Shown piece after piece: positions 39,031 to 51,830 of a stretch of DNA of 64,000 bases. Position 1 is the first letter of the stretch, and each line of letters starts with the position of its first letter. The stretch is from the NCBI GenBank assembly GCA_003342895.1, contig PTFA01000055.1, positions 5,029,877-5,093,876 of the forward strand, written 5' to 3'. The notes beneath the pieces were generated by a model that saw only the letters and a list, made by a program, of their open reading frames with translations, searched no databases and was not told the origin of the DNA. The position numbers were made by a program, and so were the translations under genes. This DNA comes from Casuarius casuarius (lineage: Eukaryota > Chordata > Aves > Casuariiformes > Casuariidae).

Positions 39031-42000
39031 TAGAGTTTACAAACTTGTTTCATGAGTGTGTGATTTTCTGTGCATGGCAAATGGTGGATTTGCATAAGGA
39101 AATATGTTTGATTTTTTTTTTTTTGCTTCCTTTGCTGTTAATGGAAAAAGCAAGGTTTTTGACTTCATCGTTACATACTCCTAACATTGAGAAGTGGAAG
39201 CTGATTTTGGAGTTTTTTTATGCAATGGTAACATCTTGATTTCCCTGCCTTACACTTCTTAATTGCTACTGATGATTTTTTTCCCCTGCAGCTGTTTAAG
39301 TAGGGGAACTGTTACAGCAGGAAACACTAAGTTTTTAATTAAATTTAATGTTAAACATTATATGCACACACAAATCTGTGTATGCCTAAGATTCCCAGGC
39401 TTAAGGAGTTGAACAACATTTTTTCCTTTCAAAAGAATAAATTACCAAATGTGAATTTTCCCTGAAGCTGATAGGGTGTGAGTGTACTGTAGGTATTTAA
39501 ACTATCAGCCTTGGTAGAAGTCAGATTTAGGGTGTATTTAGCATTGCTGAGTAAGTGTCCTTTTCATAGGATGAAGAACACCATCCTAAACCTATTGAGT
39601 ATGTTTGATTTTAGAGCAGACCCTGTAGGATGTAATGAGGTAGCTGACTGAGGAAAAAATGATGGAGAAATCTTGAGGATGGTTGGTGATTCAAAGGAAA
39701 TATTTTTCCCATCCCTCGTTACTATCTTTATTCCTCAACAGGGAAAAAAAAAGTTGGAGGGAAGGTGAACAAGGGAAAAGTTATTCTTATCTGGTTCTTC
39801 TATGTTGACAGACCTAGTTTAATTTTGTGAAAATTCTGGGATATCAAAATGCACAGTACAATCTTCTTATAGATGGCTGTGTACTGCATGTAACTGCGGA
39901 GTCCTTTGTTCCTCTGAGTTACAGAACTGTACTACAAATTCTGATGCTTCCAAAAAGACAAACAGTAAAGTGTCAATTAGACTTTCCAAAGATACCTCAC
40001 TTCTGACTTAATTTGCACGCTGTTACTACAGTACGTAAGACTACCTGTAATTTAGAGAATGATGCTCTCCTCCACTTACCTTATTGGACCTATAAGGAAT
40101 GATTGTGCTGTCACGTAGAATAAGTCATTATAACTCTTTGTGGCCTTGATTTTTTTTCTTCTGTGCTTTAAGATTAACTAAAAGCTTCTTTGCATGAATT
40201 AACCCTCACACTGTTAATATTTCCATTACTCACTCTAAAGTACACTTAAATAGAATATATTAAATAGGTTTTCCTGGATTACTTTCTGTAGAATAACTAT
40301 TGCCTTTAATTTGATACCAATGTACAAATACATGTAAAGATGGACATTCCACAAAATGCCCATCTCTCCTGGTGGGCTTTCAGCTTTAATTACTGGAACG
40401 GCAGCATTATTGAAGGTTTGTTTTAACTATAATTTTAGATAGTGTTACACTTACGTGAAAAGACCATTTTGTTTTTTCCGTCCCTCAGTTAATTTATAGG
40501 TTTTAGTGCTGAGTTATACAGAGAACTGTTGGCCAACCTAAAATTCTGTTGTTGCTATTAAACTAACTTTGTTAATGCTTTGTTATGTTATTTTTTCAGT
40601 AATGTACTTAGGATTTTATTATCAAAGTAACACTTATGTGATTCCTAACTTGGAATACGCAGTCCCAGACAGCAATTTTTGTACCATAGCTGGCTTTCTG
40701 AGTGTTTCACAAAGCTGTTGTAAACTGAGAGTTCTGCAGGAACTTGGTACCCTTAAGAGGTCTACTAATCCAGCAATATAAATCAGTATCATAGTTGGTT
40801 GCCTTGATATTGTATATCTATAAATTTCTGTTCTTCCTGTTACCCTTTCTTGACTCAGCGCCATACAAGTAGCAACACTGAGGAAAACAGTTAAAATTGT
40901 TTGTGAACAGAAATACTTCTTCATAAGAGTAAGATGATTTTATTGGTCTCAGAGGAAAAGAAACTTTGAAATGCTTCTTAAACTATAGTTGTAGAAGTGT
41001 TAGAGAATATCAATGTATGTGTGCATATATGAAGATGAAGGCTTTCATTTTTATCACCAATTTCTCTATTACAAAAAAAATCTTGCTTTCTTGGCTTCCT
41101 TTTATCTCATTTTTAGTTGTCATAACACAGAGAAACATACCAGAGGTAAATGAGTAATTAATTCTAATTACTTCTAGGCTGCACCTGGGCTTAAAATTGC
41201 TGTTATCCAGTACCTGAATTCTTTGCTTATTCATCAGAGGCCTATCATCAGGATACTTCATAAGTGATACTGAAAAGTTTTGAGCCCAGGCTGTCACAAT
41301 TCAAATAATTATCTACAAACTTGAGACTCAGATAGCTTTGAGTTTTAATTCTTTGTTACCTGGGCAACCACAGGAATAACAGGATAAAGCTGCTCCTTTC
41401 TATGCACCTTTGTCATTCACATCTTGGGGGAGAAAGGTTATTTTGCATTTGGAGAGGATTTTCCTCTTAAGCGCTGATCCTCCACCTTCAAAGCTGAAGT
41501 GAACTTTGCTTCACTGAAGGACGATTAAGCATTTAGGACAGTGGGTATTTTTGTGCCCNCCCACCCCGAGGTGACTGGCTGTTTAAAGATAGAGGAGCCC
41601 TACATGCTTTTGACAATCTTACCAGATAACCAGAGGCTTTTCAGTATCTGAGGTATTTTCTTTGCTGCCCCTTTGGAGGGTAATCATTTTTAAAGCATTC
41701 CTTCTGTTCCCAGAGGATGTGTGACCACTCTGCTGTGGCTTTTCCTACACCTTTTGGCTGAGGCTGAGTGGCAGTGGCTGCCGGAAGGATCAGACCTCTG
41801 AATGCAAAACCTGTCCTCTTTAACCCGCCACCAGCACGCCTCTCCAGAAGATTTTGATACCCCATTAGTCCCTGCTTCTTGCCTTGGCCCAGCCAGGTTT
41901 GCTAGACAAATTGGTACAATGTGCATGTTTCCTGCATTTGATTTACTCATTCACCCAGCAAAATCAATATCTGCAATTACCAGTTTTAGTTGGTAATGTT

Positions 42001-43449
42001 CTGTACTTGCAAAGAAATGGACTCAGCGCGCTAACGGTTCTTTTCCAGTCTGAGCTACAGACAGTTACCAGGACCTGGGGGCAGTCTACTCAAATTGCAT
42101 TTGTTGCATAGTTCATCTGCAGAGACTCTCAGCTTGGCTCAGTGTGAGACCAGCACCGACCTCGCTAGCGTTCACACTGCAGGACAGGCTGGGAAATGAT
42201 GTAGTGCTTTTGCAGCATGTTCAGTCTGAGTAAATAAACGGTGCTGTGTAGGGTTAGGTGAGCTCCAGCGAGCTTTGTGCTGCTCTTGCAGAGCAGCGTG
42301 TCAGGGACGGTGGTGCAGGGACGCCCTTCTATTCTCTGAGGCGTTCCAGCCCCCGTCAACTCACGTGATGGAGTGTTGGCTGCAATTTATTTTAGTGCAT
42401 GATAATTAATGTTGGCACAGGCTGTCAGGAGTGATGCACATATTTTTGGCTAACAATGGCATTGTAACATTGTCATTCACTTTCTGAGTAATATCTCTGA
42501 ATAAGTGTATTAAATTCATTTTCATATGCATTACGGAACAAGCCAAATTCTTCATTAATGTTTAACTTACGTTGGAAGATTTTACTCCAAGTTGAGATTG
42601 GACTATAAATGAAAATATCACAATTACTGTTCATATGACAGGGCTGCTATCAGTTTAGCCTAATGCAATACAAGTGTTTATCTGTGTTCAGTAGTAGTCC
42701 AATACTGAAAAAGGAGAAATTTCAGTCTAGACTAGCTGAAAAATTTATTCTGAGACAGTGAGGAGAAGCTTGTATACTGCTTGTTCCTGCTATGCCAGGT
42801 TCAAATCGGGCATTGTTATATAAAACACAGTGGTATAAATTCTTCAGCTTTGTAAGAAATCAACAAATTCTTTTTATCCAAACCCTTCTCTCCCTCCCCA
42901 AATATGAGATTAAATTTTTACTTGAAGGTGCTAAATTAGGGCTACTGCAAGCTTGGAGGATTTGAGATTGTTGCTTTGATCTTGTTCCTCTTCTAGCTTT
43001 GTTTTATAATAATTTCAGGTTTTTTTCTGCAGCACAGTTAAATTCCTGAGGCTTATGAATCAGTATACCTTTCAGAAGAGTTGAATGTAAGCCTTTTCTG
43101 CCTCTGATAAGAATAAACAGTCTTTGAAATTATGAGCTGATGAAAAAAAAGAGAACTGATTTTGCTATTTTCATCTCTAAAAAAATTAACTTTGTAAATC
43201 ACTGACATGACCCTTTTTTTGCCCTTTGGTATAAATCATGAATTAATAACCCATCTAATCAAACATTACTCAAAATTTTCAGCTTCTAGAGATAACTTTA
43301 TCTATGCAAGATTTTATAAATACTTGAAATCAAATCGCGTAGTCCAGGTATTTTTATCACAGACAACAATTATCAGAATAATTTTGTTTCCACAAATGTT
43401 TTTAGGTTGGATGACGAAGTATGTTAAAGCTCTAGCTTTAGTAAGTATA
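39031..43449. other. Intergenic, no gene seen
   Basis: Downstream of IPO11. AT-rich to about 41.4 kb, then mixed. It contains an X-box-like motif (41355-41368), an ambiguous base at 41559 in a C-rich stretch, and an AATAAA at 42233-42238 of unknown use. Open frames are short and do not resemble proteins. Confidence 0.6.
41355..41368. promoter_or_regulatory. X-box-like motif
   Basis: GTTACCTGGGCAAC fits the RFX-family X-box (GTNRCC, 0-3 spacer bases, RGYAAC). No promoter is otherwise evident nearby, so a distal element or chance is equally likely. Confidence 0.3.
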
Positions 43450-43770
43450 AAATAGAGATGTATAGATAGGTGTGCATATACATACATAGACTGTGTTTAT
43501 AGTCATAATATATATAGCAGTTATAATGTATATGTATATATACAGCTACAGAAACTGTTAGTTATATGTAGCTATCATGTGTATCATATGTATATATTAG
43601 CTGAAACAACTTGGTATCATAGATCATGTCATATTGCACGTTGTATATGCGGTAGTCATACATCATATATAACTACTGCACATATGTAGAATTACTGCAT
43701 GTATATGCACATATATGTATAGGTACACACCATATATATACATAGGGGCATGTGGGTGTGTGTGTGCAGC
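43450..43770. repeat. Degenerate TA/CA-rich tract
   Basis: About 300 bp made mostly of ATAT, GTATA, CATA and TACA units, ending in GTGTGTGTG at 43757-43765. It looks like a decayed AT/AC microsatellite and forms the boundary to the GC-rich block that follows. Confidence 0.7.
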
Positions 43771-43779
43771 AGCTGCAGC

Positions 43780-45300
43780 TATTTCACCCAGGAAGGGGCA
43801 GGTGGCACCATGGTGCTGGGGCGGGGGGGGGAAGCTGGCTGGGCTTGGCCCAGCTGTTGGGGGGTGCCGTCGGGGTGGGCCGGGGCTTCCTGCGTGTCAG
43901 GGCTGCGAGGGGGGTTTTGGGTGCTCCTCCTCGCTGCCTGCCCTGGCCCCCAGCTCAGTGCCCTCCTCCACCCAGAGCTGTGCAGGGGCGGCGCAAGCAG
44001 GGCCTGGGACAGGGCAGGAGTTGTGGGGCTGCTCGGGAGAGAGGCGTCTCAGCATGGGGGAAGTGCTCCACTAAGCATTTGAGAAACTAATTTCCATCTC
44101 GTCGCAGAAATACAGCATTCCCCCTGTGGTTCAGGATCGGGCCCTGTAGGCAGTTTCAGTGGCACTTCATTTCTCTCAAAGTTGCAGCCGCTGGTGAAGT
44201 GAAACTAGTAAATAGTAGCTCTGCGTGCAGTTGTTTAACGTGGTCAGGAACGTTTTGTCAATGTGAAAACTGCAGCTGGAGCGTAGGACAGGATTTGTGC
44301 TTCCCTTAAAACCTGCCCTAGGAAGGGGCCAAGACTGCGGGTGTGCGTTTTGTCCAAGTCCCACTGTGACAGTGTTGATGTCCTCAGTGCCCCCTGGGAG
44401 GAGTGGCTGCCATGCGGTGCTGCCCTGCCGCTGGGCAGTGACCGAACGGGGACGACTGCCTCCGCGGCCCAGCTGTGAGCGGGGAGTTTTCCCAGCATTG
44501 ACTGAACTAGTCTCAAAATGTGATTTGTCGTGGCCGGGCCCTGAGACGGCGTGGTGAGCGCCAGGACACCTGCGTGTCCTTGCGACTGCCCCAGTCTCGG
44601 CAGCTAGCGGTGCCGTCCCACCGGCCGTGGCTGAGCGTCCGTCACACGCGGGCTCTGGGGGCCTCGGGCCTTGCGACAGGGATCCACTTTGCCGTGGTGA
44701 GGTGGGCAACGCTCGAACCACCTTGAAACGGCTGTTAAAGGTGGTCTTGGATTTTGACAGCAAACAGCTTTCCCTGCCTGCTAGGGTGCCCGTTTTGAGA
44801 AGGGGGGTGGTGGCACCTTTCCTTTCTTGTGATGAAACGTGCCGATAAGCGATAGAGGCTTTGGGCCAGGTTTTAATCAGAGAAGTGACTTGTTTGAACA
44901 AGAGATCCCTGTGCCCACAGTTCGTAGACCCTTCATGCGTGAGCCTTTTGGCTGCTCCCAGTCTCCACTGACATGGATTTATAACCTGGATTTCCGAGCT
45001 TTCGCGGAAACCAAGCGCTTTGGACTGCCCTGCAGAAAGCGCTTGGGGAGGGCAAGGCGGACCCGCTGCAAAGCCGTGCGCTGCCGGGAGCCCTCTGGGC
45101 AAGGACACCTCAGAAAGCTCCACTTAGGAACGGTAAGCAAATGCTCGCTTTGGTTCTGATTGCTGGGCAGGATGCTTGCCGCCGGGTGTGCCTCGTTTGA
45201 GAAAGGGTTCAGCAATTCCCAAAAAGCCTTAAGAGAATTGGCAGGAGGAAACCTGGCCCCGCAGTGGTCTCTGGAGACGACTGAGGGAGAAGGAAGGGGA
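43780..45300. promoter_or_regulatory. GC- and CpG-rich block
   Basis: Composition changes sharply from the AT-rich tract to GC-rich sequence. CpG is frequent at about 44395-44700 and again at 44990-45090. G-runs occur at 43818-43875, and a perfect hairpin lies at 45011-45046. It could be a CpG island serving an unseen noncoding transcript, or a GC-rich decayed repeat. Long open frames here, including one of 315 codons on the - strand (44176-45123), are expected where stop codons are rare. None resembles a known protein. Confidence 0.45.
45011..45046. other. Perfect 11-bp inverted repeat
   Basis: CCAAGCGCTTT (45011-45021) and its exact complement AAAGCGCTTGG (45036-45046) flank a 14-nt loop. 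Each arm also holds the palindrome AAGCGCTT. Confidence 0.75.
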
Positions 45301-46697
45301 GTGTCTCAAAGGGGTGGTGGTTGCAGTTACTTTGTAAGTTTTATTATTTAAGTGAATACTGTCCTGAAGGAAAGGATGCTACAGTCCTAAAATTTTGGCC
45401 AAGGTATCAGTCCTCCCTGTCTTGAAGACTTCTTGTCTGTCTCCCGTATGGTGGGACCACAATTTTTATGAGGAAATAGACCACCTTGTAGTGTGTACTC
45501 CTTCGCGAAGCTGCTCATGAAAATTCTGTGTGTTTTCTTGTTGGTCCCCACTGGTGTTCAGATACCTTCTCACTGTAGTTAGCAGGAATGCTGACTGAAG
45601 TCCTAAGCAGAAACACATCTCATAGCTGCAAATCGTAACAAATAGTTTCATTTCTTTGATGGTTCAACAATGGTAGAATTACCTCTATAGATCATATTAC
45701 CACAGATGTACTGTCAGACTTGCAGTCAATATCATTCAGTAATGTTTAATATGCACAATTTTTTTTTCTTCTTATATAGCTCCAGACTCTTCTGTGATGT
45801 TCATAAATTACAGTTCATGGTGTTCTTTGAACTGCTGAACATGCCACATCTTTGCTTAGCGAATGCAGCACCTTTGTAATTAAGGTGCACATTTTGAAGG
45901 CTTTCCAGACTCATTTACCTGTCGTGCTTGAATGCTGTTGCTTCAAAAAATAAATGATTAATTACTAATTTTAAAATGTTCATGACTTCCATCTTACTGC
46001 TAGCTATGATTAATAATGATGACTAATCGTCAGATAGTCAGATTTGGCTCGTTCTGTAGAAACTTTTTATAAGGTACAATAGCTTGTTCATACTGGATTT
46101 TGCTGACTCTTGGGGAACATAAAATTATCAGTAGTCAACCCCCTTCAAAAATCTATTGGAGAGTCTTTTGGAGTGTTTAGAAATGTTATGTGCTTTGCTG
46201 TCTGTAGCAGCTATACAACATTTTGCTAGGCGAAGTGCAATTATTGCATACTATCTGCCCAGAAAAATAGATCACCAAGGAATTTCTTTCTATGCTTGCA
46301 AAAAATGGGTGATAACATCAGTTTCCAAAGAGGGGTCTGAGATGAAGTGAAAAAGAAAAGTGAATTGCTGCAAGCAAGCAAATTCCACCAGCAATACACA
46401 TGCAATTAAACTTGGTCTCTTAAAAGCGATTAAATAAACTAAAATCATATTCCACATGAAAGTATGTTTAACTTCTGAAATAAGCAGTAGCTATTGACAG
46501 GTAGCAAAGCATGTTTCCTGGACTAGAGCTATGCAATTGACTTCTTCGCTTTCTTTCTGAAGAAGGGGAAAATGGTGGATTGGCAGAAATATTTCAGTTG
46601 ACCCAAAATTTAATGTTGTATTTCTTTTAAGATTTCTTAACCTGCTTTTATTAAAATACTAGCCAATATTGAAATAAAGGTATCACTTTTAAACATG

Positions 46698-46740
46698 TAA
46701 AAAATAAAAAAGAAAGAAAAAAGAAAAAAAAAGAAAAACC
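46698..46740. repeat. A-rich low-complexity tract
   Basis: About 40 bases of A-runs broken by single G or T. It could be the decayed tail of a retrocopy, but no body is recognisable upstream. Confidence 0.6.
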
Positions 46741-48224
46741 CTTAAAACATTTAAATTCAATTCTTAGAACTATTTGCTGAACCTGCAAATAGTTTCTTAC
46801 TGCCCGAAATTGTGGTTTTCAGTTTCTACATTTTATTTGCGTCCAGAAAGTGTACTTAATGCTATTATGGAACATAGGACTAATAGAGCCCTTAAAAGAG
46901 GTAGGCACACATCGGTGTTTAAAACAACAGCAATAAAAGTAGCCATTCTGACTGTGTGTGTGGGCTGTCATCACTTCCTGCAGTTATTTTAACTGCTTCC
47001 TAGCAAGAAAGACCATAAAAATGGTGTTTTAAAATAGATGGTATGAAAATATTTAAATGAAGTGAATGTTTGACTCAAAATTGACTTATGTTTCTCCTGT
47101 ATTTGCAGAAGCAAAATCCTCAGTGTTACTAAGAGAAAGTAACAGAATGCTGTGTGGCCTGTGTATTGTTCATAACTGTTGTGTTTTATTCTAGGAATGT
47201 GTTTCATAACCCCTTTTTTCAGGAAACTAACCGCATCAGTTGTGTGTCTTAGACAAATGTTATCAAATAACTTATCAACTTGAGAAAAATTGCTGAAAAG
47301 TAAATTCTGAGCAGAGAAAGTCTAAATCTATGGAATAACTATTAGTTATTTTTGAGTGGCAATGCTTCATAAATACATCATGAATAGTTTCTGAAGTTGT
47401 TCTAAGAGTTTTAAACCAAATAGTCTTTCCTTCTATTGAACGTACTCTGTTTATTCCCACTGTCATTTGATTTTCTTTCTTTTTGTTTAAACGAAATTCA
47501 CAAACATCTTCCAGATATTTTTCCCCATTCTTTTAAGATACGGAGGAAAACTAGAAACTCGTATACTGCCAGAATGTGTGACTCTACAGGCACCAACATG
47601 ACTTTCAACTCACTGATGATGAGTTTGCAGAGGAAACATGTTAGAGACCCAAAAACATCAACTTCACCCTAGGGGTTCTCCCAGTCAGTCCTTCAGCATC
47701 ACGCAGGTGTGCACACAGGAATACATTGTACATGTGGTAAAACTTTTTGGTTTTAACTGCTGGTTCAGTTGCTGCAATGCTCTGCGTCCCACTCCATGTA
47801 CTAACAGAAATTGCCTTTTGTTTTGCTAAATCTGTAGCAAATGCCTGGTGGTTCACTAGCACTCGTGTTTTTAAACATGTAAATGAAATCCTTGTATGTG
47901 GACCACAGAGCACTCTGGTCAAGGGTAAAACAGGCAAGAGACTGACTAATCCAGTTGCCATAGAGGTAAGAAGAAATGAGTCCTGTGTTCGCGTACCTGC
48001 TGTCAAGGCTTTTTATGCATTTTTTTTTTCCCCCATGATACTGTGATGGAGAACGTGTCAGGAACATGTCCCCAGATCCCAAGGGTCCCCATCTGGCTCT
48101 TTCCTGCTAGCCTTGCTCATTTGTTGAAACGTTTTGTTTGTACTGTTGCACCTTTGCAGTCAGGCCTGGAGCCTTGCAAGCAGACTCGTTCTGCCCTGTG
48201 GCAGCTCTTTTCCCCCCTGCCCTT

Positions 48225-48282
48225 CCCAAAATACCAGTGCATAAATCAACAAGCCCAAAATACCAGTGCATAAATCAGCAAG
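48225..48282. repeat. 29-bp tandem duplication
   Basis: Two adjacent 29-bp copies (48225-48253 and 48254-48282) differ at one base (AACAAG versus AGCAAG near the end). The near identity suggests a recent duplication. Confidence 0.9.
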
Positions 48283-48449
48283 TTCATTTGCCAGTTTACT
48301 CTGACTGAAGAAGTTTGTGCCTCTCTGCGATGGCTCTTTGAGCACATCAACAAGAACATGGGCTGAATGGAAGGAGCTGGGCTTGGAGACAGCTGTGGCC
48401 CAGCGGCTGGCGAGGAGGCTGGGTGGCGGCGCAGTCGCAGGTGAAATTC

Positions 48450-48640
48450 CAATGTCCTCTAAATAACTGAGAGCTACAAAGCAGAGGGTGAATAAGCAAT
48501 TTTCAACCTGGGAGAAAGTTAATAACAAGATGCTACAAGGCTCTGTCTTAGGACTGATTCTTATCAAACTTTATTAAAGGTTTGGAAGTGTTGATGAATA
48601 GTGAGTTGGCAGAAATTGCTACTGAAATAGGACTGCAAGG
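48450..48640 (+). mobile_element. CR1/L3-type LINE fragment
   Basis: The stretch around ATGCTACAAGGCTCTGTCTTAGGACTGATTC, followed by AACTTTATTAAAGGTTTGGAAG and AATAGTGAGTTGGCAGAAA, resembles the reverse-transcriptase region of amniote CR1/L3 elements, just upstream of the part preserved at 32080-33360. It is decayed and the ends are uncertain. Confidence 0.5.
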
Positions 48641-51600
48641 AACTTAACAGAGCAAGGTAGTTTAGTGACACAAAGACAGATGAAGCTTCAGTGCTGGGAA
48701 AGGCTAATGAGCCTTGTAAAAGATGTTCAGAATCAGCTCTCATGTGTGTCACATTTTCCACAGGGCTGATGAAATGAAAACCTAGTGAGTTAAGTTACTG
48801 AGAGAAACAGAGAGGGAGAGAGAGATACAAGGTCACTGAGTTAGGGAGAAAAATAGATCTGAGTGTCTCTTACTACGGAGAGCTAGGAAGGAAGAAGTCC
48901 AGAGTAACTGATGGGCTAGAAAAATCTTCCCTCCAAGGAAGACAATATAGGTGAGACTCAGTGGAGGAAGCTCTTGATCTTAAACTGGTTTTGGGTGGAA
49001 AACAAACAGGTTTTATGTGGCTTAGAACAGAGAACTCTTGAGTTTTAGGGTGCCAGAGCTGGACCCAGTGGTTAGAAGGGTGTTACAGAAATTCGGTAAC
49101 GAGGAAGTAGAAATATCTCCACCTTGGCAAAGTTGATTATTTCAGAAATAAAACTAGAAAGATGTAGCAACCTGTCCAGGAAAGGTCAAGTATAATTTTA
49201 TTTCTTTTTAACCTTGTAAAGGAAGGATTTCTGATCTGGTGAAAGGTGGGAGGGAATTTGGAGAAGACTTTCTGCCTTGAGGCCAACAGCTGGTAAGTTG
49301 TATTGTCATGACAAATTAATTCTGGAAGGAGTGATTTGATCTCATACATTTAAGGCTGAATTTGTTCTCAAAGTCTGCATTGAGGTTGAAGAGAGAAAGA
49401 TGGGATAATTTTGTCCTGTTTTCATAGGTAAACTTGGACAATTAGAGACAGATGAACCCTCAATCTGTTGTTGTTCTAGGCTTATGGCTCAGTCCATGGG
49501 TTCAAGTATCTATTTAGTTCATTAATCACTTCATAGGCACCAAAGCACAGGCATGCTTGCATCACAGCCAGCACAAAAGCAGCACTGTTGGTTTGGACCA
49601 TTTTGTAGAACGGTAAGGAAGAAATAATTTGACGTGGGGATATTGACAAGTTCTTCATGACAGCATGAGCACCCCCATGGATCTCCCCATGTCTGGAATT
49701 CAAGGCCCTTATTTGCATAAGGATGTAAGTGTGAATTAAACACCAAAAACATACTGAAATGTTTAATGCCTTATTGCCCGCAAACAATTAAGTAGAATAA
49801 CCGGATTTAATTTGCACTTTGTGTGAAATCTGTTTGTAAATAGTAAAATAATGACATAAACAGCTTTAGAAAGTTACCAGTGTTGTTCTTTTCTGTCACT
49901 TTCTAGCTGTTTCTATGTACCATTAAAATTTTATAGAATGCTTAAACCTAGCAGACCACATCAAAGACTGTTTTATGTTTATCTCTTATTTTGAGCCTCT
50001 TCAGTCCTTTATTGTAAAGGATTCCGTGATGCTGCTCCTGAACACTTTCCTTTTTACCATATTGAAAAGGGTGAAGAAATGTGTTCATTTCTTTAGAACA
50101 GAGCTACCTCCGATGCATATTTATTGGGTCATTGTTAATATGCCTTATTACCTTTACAGAATAATCAAATTGGCCAAAAGCAGCAACCATATGAAAAACA
50201 GTGGTATTAGAGAATCTTGCTGGCCTCAGATCTTGGGAGAGTTTGGGCTGGTGGTTAGAAATGGAGAAGATGATTTTCTCAGCTGTTCAGAAATGTTCTG
50301 TATTTGCTCGCATTTGCAGTCGAGAATGATAGCAGGTGTGCGTTTTGGCTTAGTGTATTTTTAAACTCGTTGTCTTTGGCCTGGAGATTGGGACAGTAGC
50401 TGTGAACCTCAGCATGTCACTCCTGCAGATGAATTTTCTCTGAATTGCACTTTGCAGCACATTATAGTCTGACTCCTCAGCTAGGTTTGAACATAACCGG
50501 GTGATGTTCTTTGCTGTGTGGTTTCACTGCACAGCTCGGGATAGGCCAGTTTCAGCTGCCTGCTTACAGAAAACAGAGGCAGTACAGGCTTCCTTCCGCA
50601 GGAGCCTGAGTAATGCACTGTATTTGGGAGGGAAAGAGAACAGACTAAATACATTCTGGAGGAAAATAGAGTGGGACAGGGAAAGACAGAAGAAAAGGAA
50701 GGTTAACCTAAGAACAGAGACAAGAAATGAATGATACTGAAATATGAAAAGGATAAATACGAAAGGGTGGAAAGCAAGGAAAGGACAGGCAACAGTGTCA
50801 CAGCAAGATTGTTCTGTTCAGCACACATTTATATATGTACCATGGCCTGCATTTCTGTGACTGTTACCAGGAATGGTAGACTCTTTCACAGCTCCCCAGT
50901 GAAGTAAAAGCCCTTGACGTTTGTATCTGAGCACATTCAGAAGCTGGCCAGAACTCCTCCACTTTTGGAGTAAGAAGCTCGTTGGTGCTGAGCTAAATGC
51001 AGACAGTAGCAGCAGGAATCGTGGCATATCAAGTAACCGCTCACTGGCAGAGTTAGTACACAGGTTTTGTGTATGGTTCCAGCCTGTTTTAAATAAGAAG
51101 TAAAACATACTTGCTTAAACCACTGTAAATTCACTCTGAAGACACGTAAGACTGTGTGGGGTCTAGTAGCTTAACAGCAGCAAATCAGTGCTACGTCATC
51201 AATATGGCAATAACATGATTGTTTTTCATCATTTTTTACATGCCCCAAATATGAAATTATGCCTTACTGTGGGCATCCCCAGTGAAAAACCTGGCTTTGA
51301 ACTCTGAGTCGGTTGGGAAACGAAACAGGAGGATATTTGCCTCCCCCTTGAGGCAGAGTCCATTTTGTGTGATCTCATCTCTGGAGTTGTCAGTCTACCA
51401 AAAGTTAAATTTACTCAAAGTTACTTTAACAGTTTTTCAGTACAATCTGAAATCTAAACTATTTCCAGTTGCCCACAGTTATGATTGCACTTCGAAAAGT
51501 CAATAAAATTTCGCAGTAATAAAATCCTAAGTAACCCCAAACAGTCCAGGCAAGTACAAGGTACTTTGTGGGCAGCTTCCTAGTTAAATTGAAGTTCTAA

Positions 51601-51790
51601 CCCATCTTCATTTTGCACTGATTTGGAATAAAATAACTAATACAAGCTGTTAGAGTCCATAAATAGGAAAGAGTTTAGCCTGGGCTCTCTCCTGTATCTG
51701 AAGGTACAACTTAAAGTGAAAAGGCTGTGGCATGCCACAGTGAACTAACAGACACCATCACTGGATGTAATCGTTGGTGACTGTAATTGA

Positions 51791-51830
51791 GGTAAGGGAC
51801 ATCTAACCCAGGGTAAGTGACATCTAACCT
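51791..51830. repeat. 21-bp tandem duplication
   Basis: Two copies of GTAAG(G/T)GACATCTAACC lie 21 bp apart. Confidence 0.75.

Noticed and set aside
47641..48082. Overlapping 93- to 121-codon frames on both strands
   Set aside because: Mutually overlapping, no domain, no splice context.
49482..49787. 101-codon - strand open frame whose end (EVINELNRYLNPW) recalls the C-terminal region of methionyl-tRNA synthetases
   Set aside because: The likeness covers only about 13 residues, the rest does not match, and no neighbouring segments of that enzyme are seen. Probably chance.
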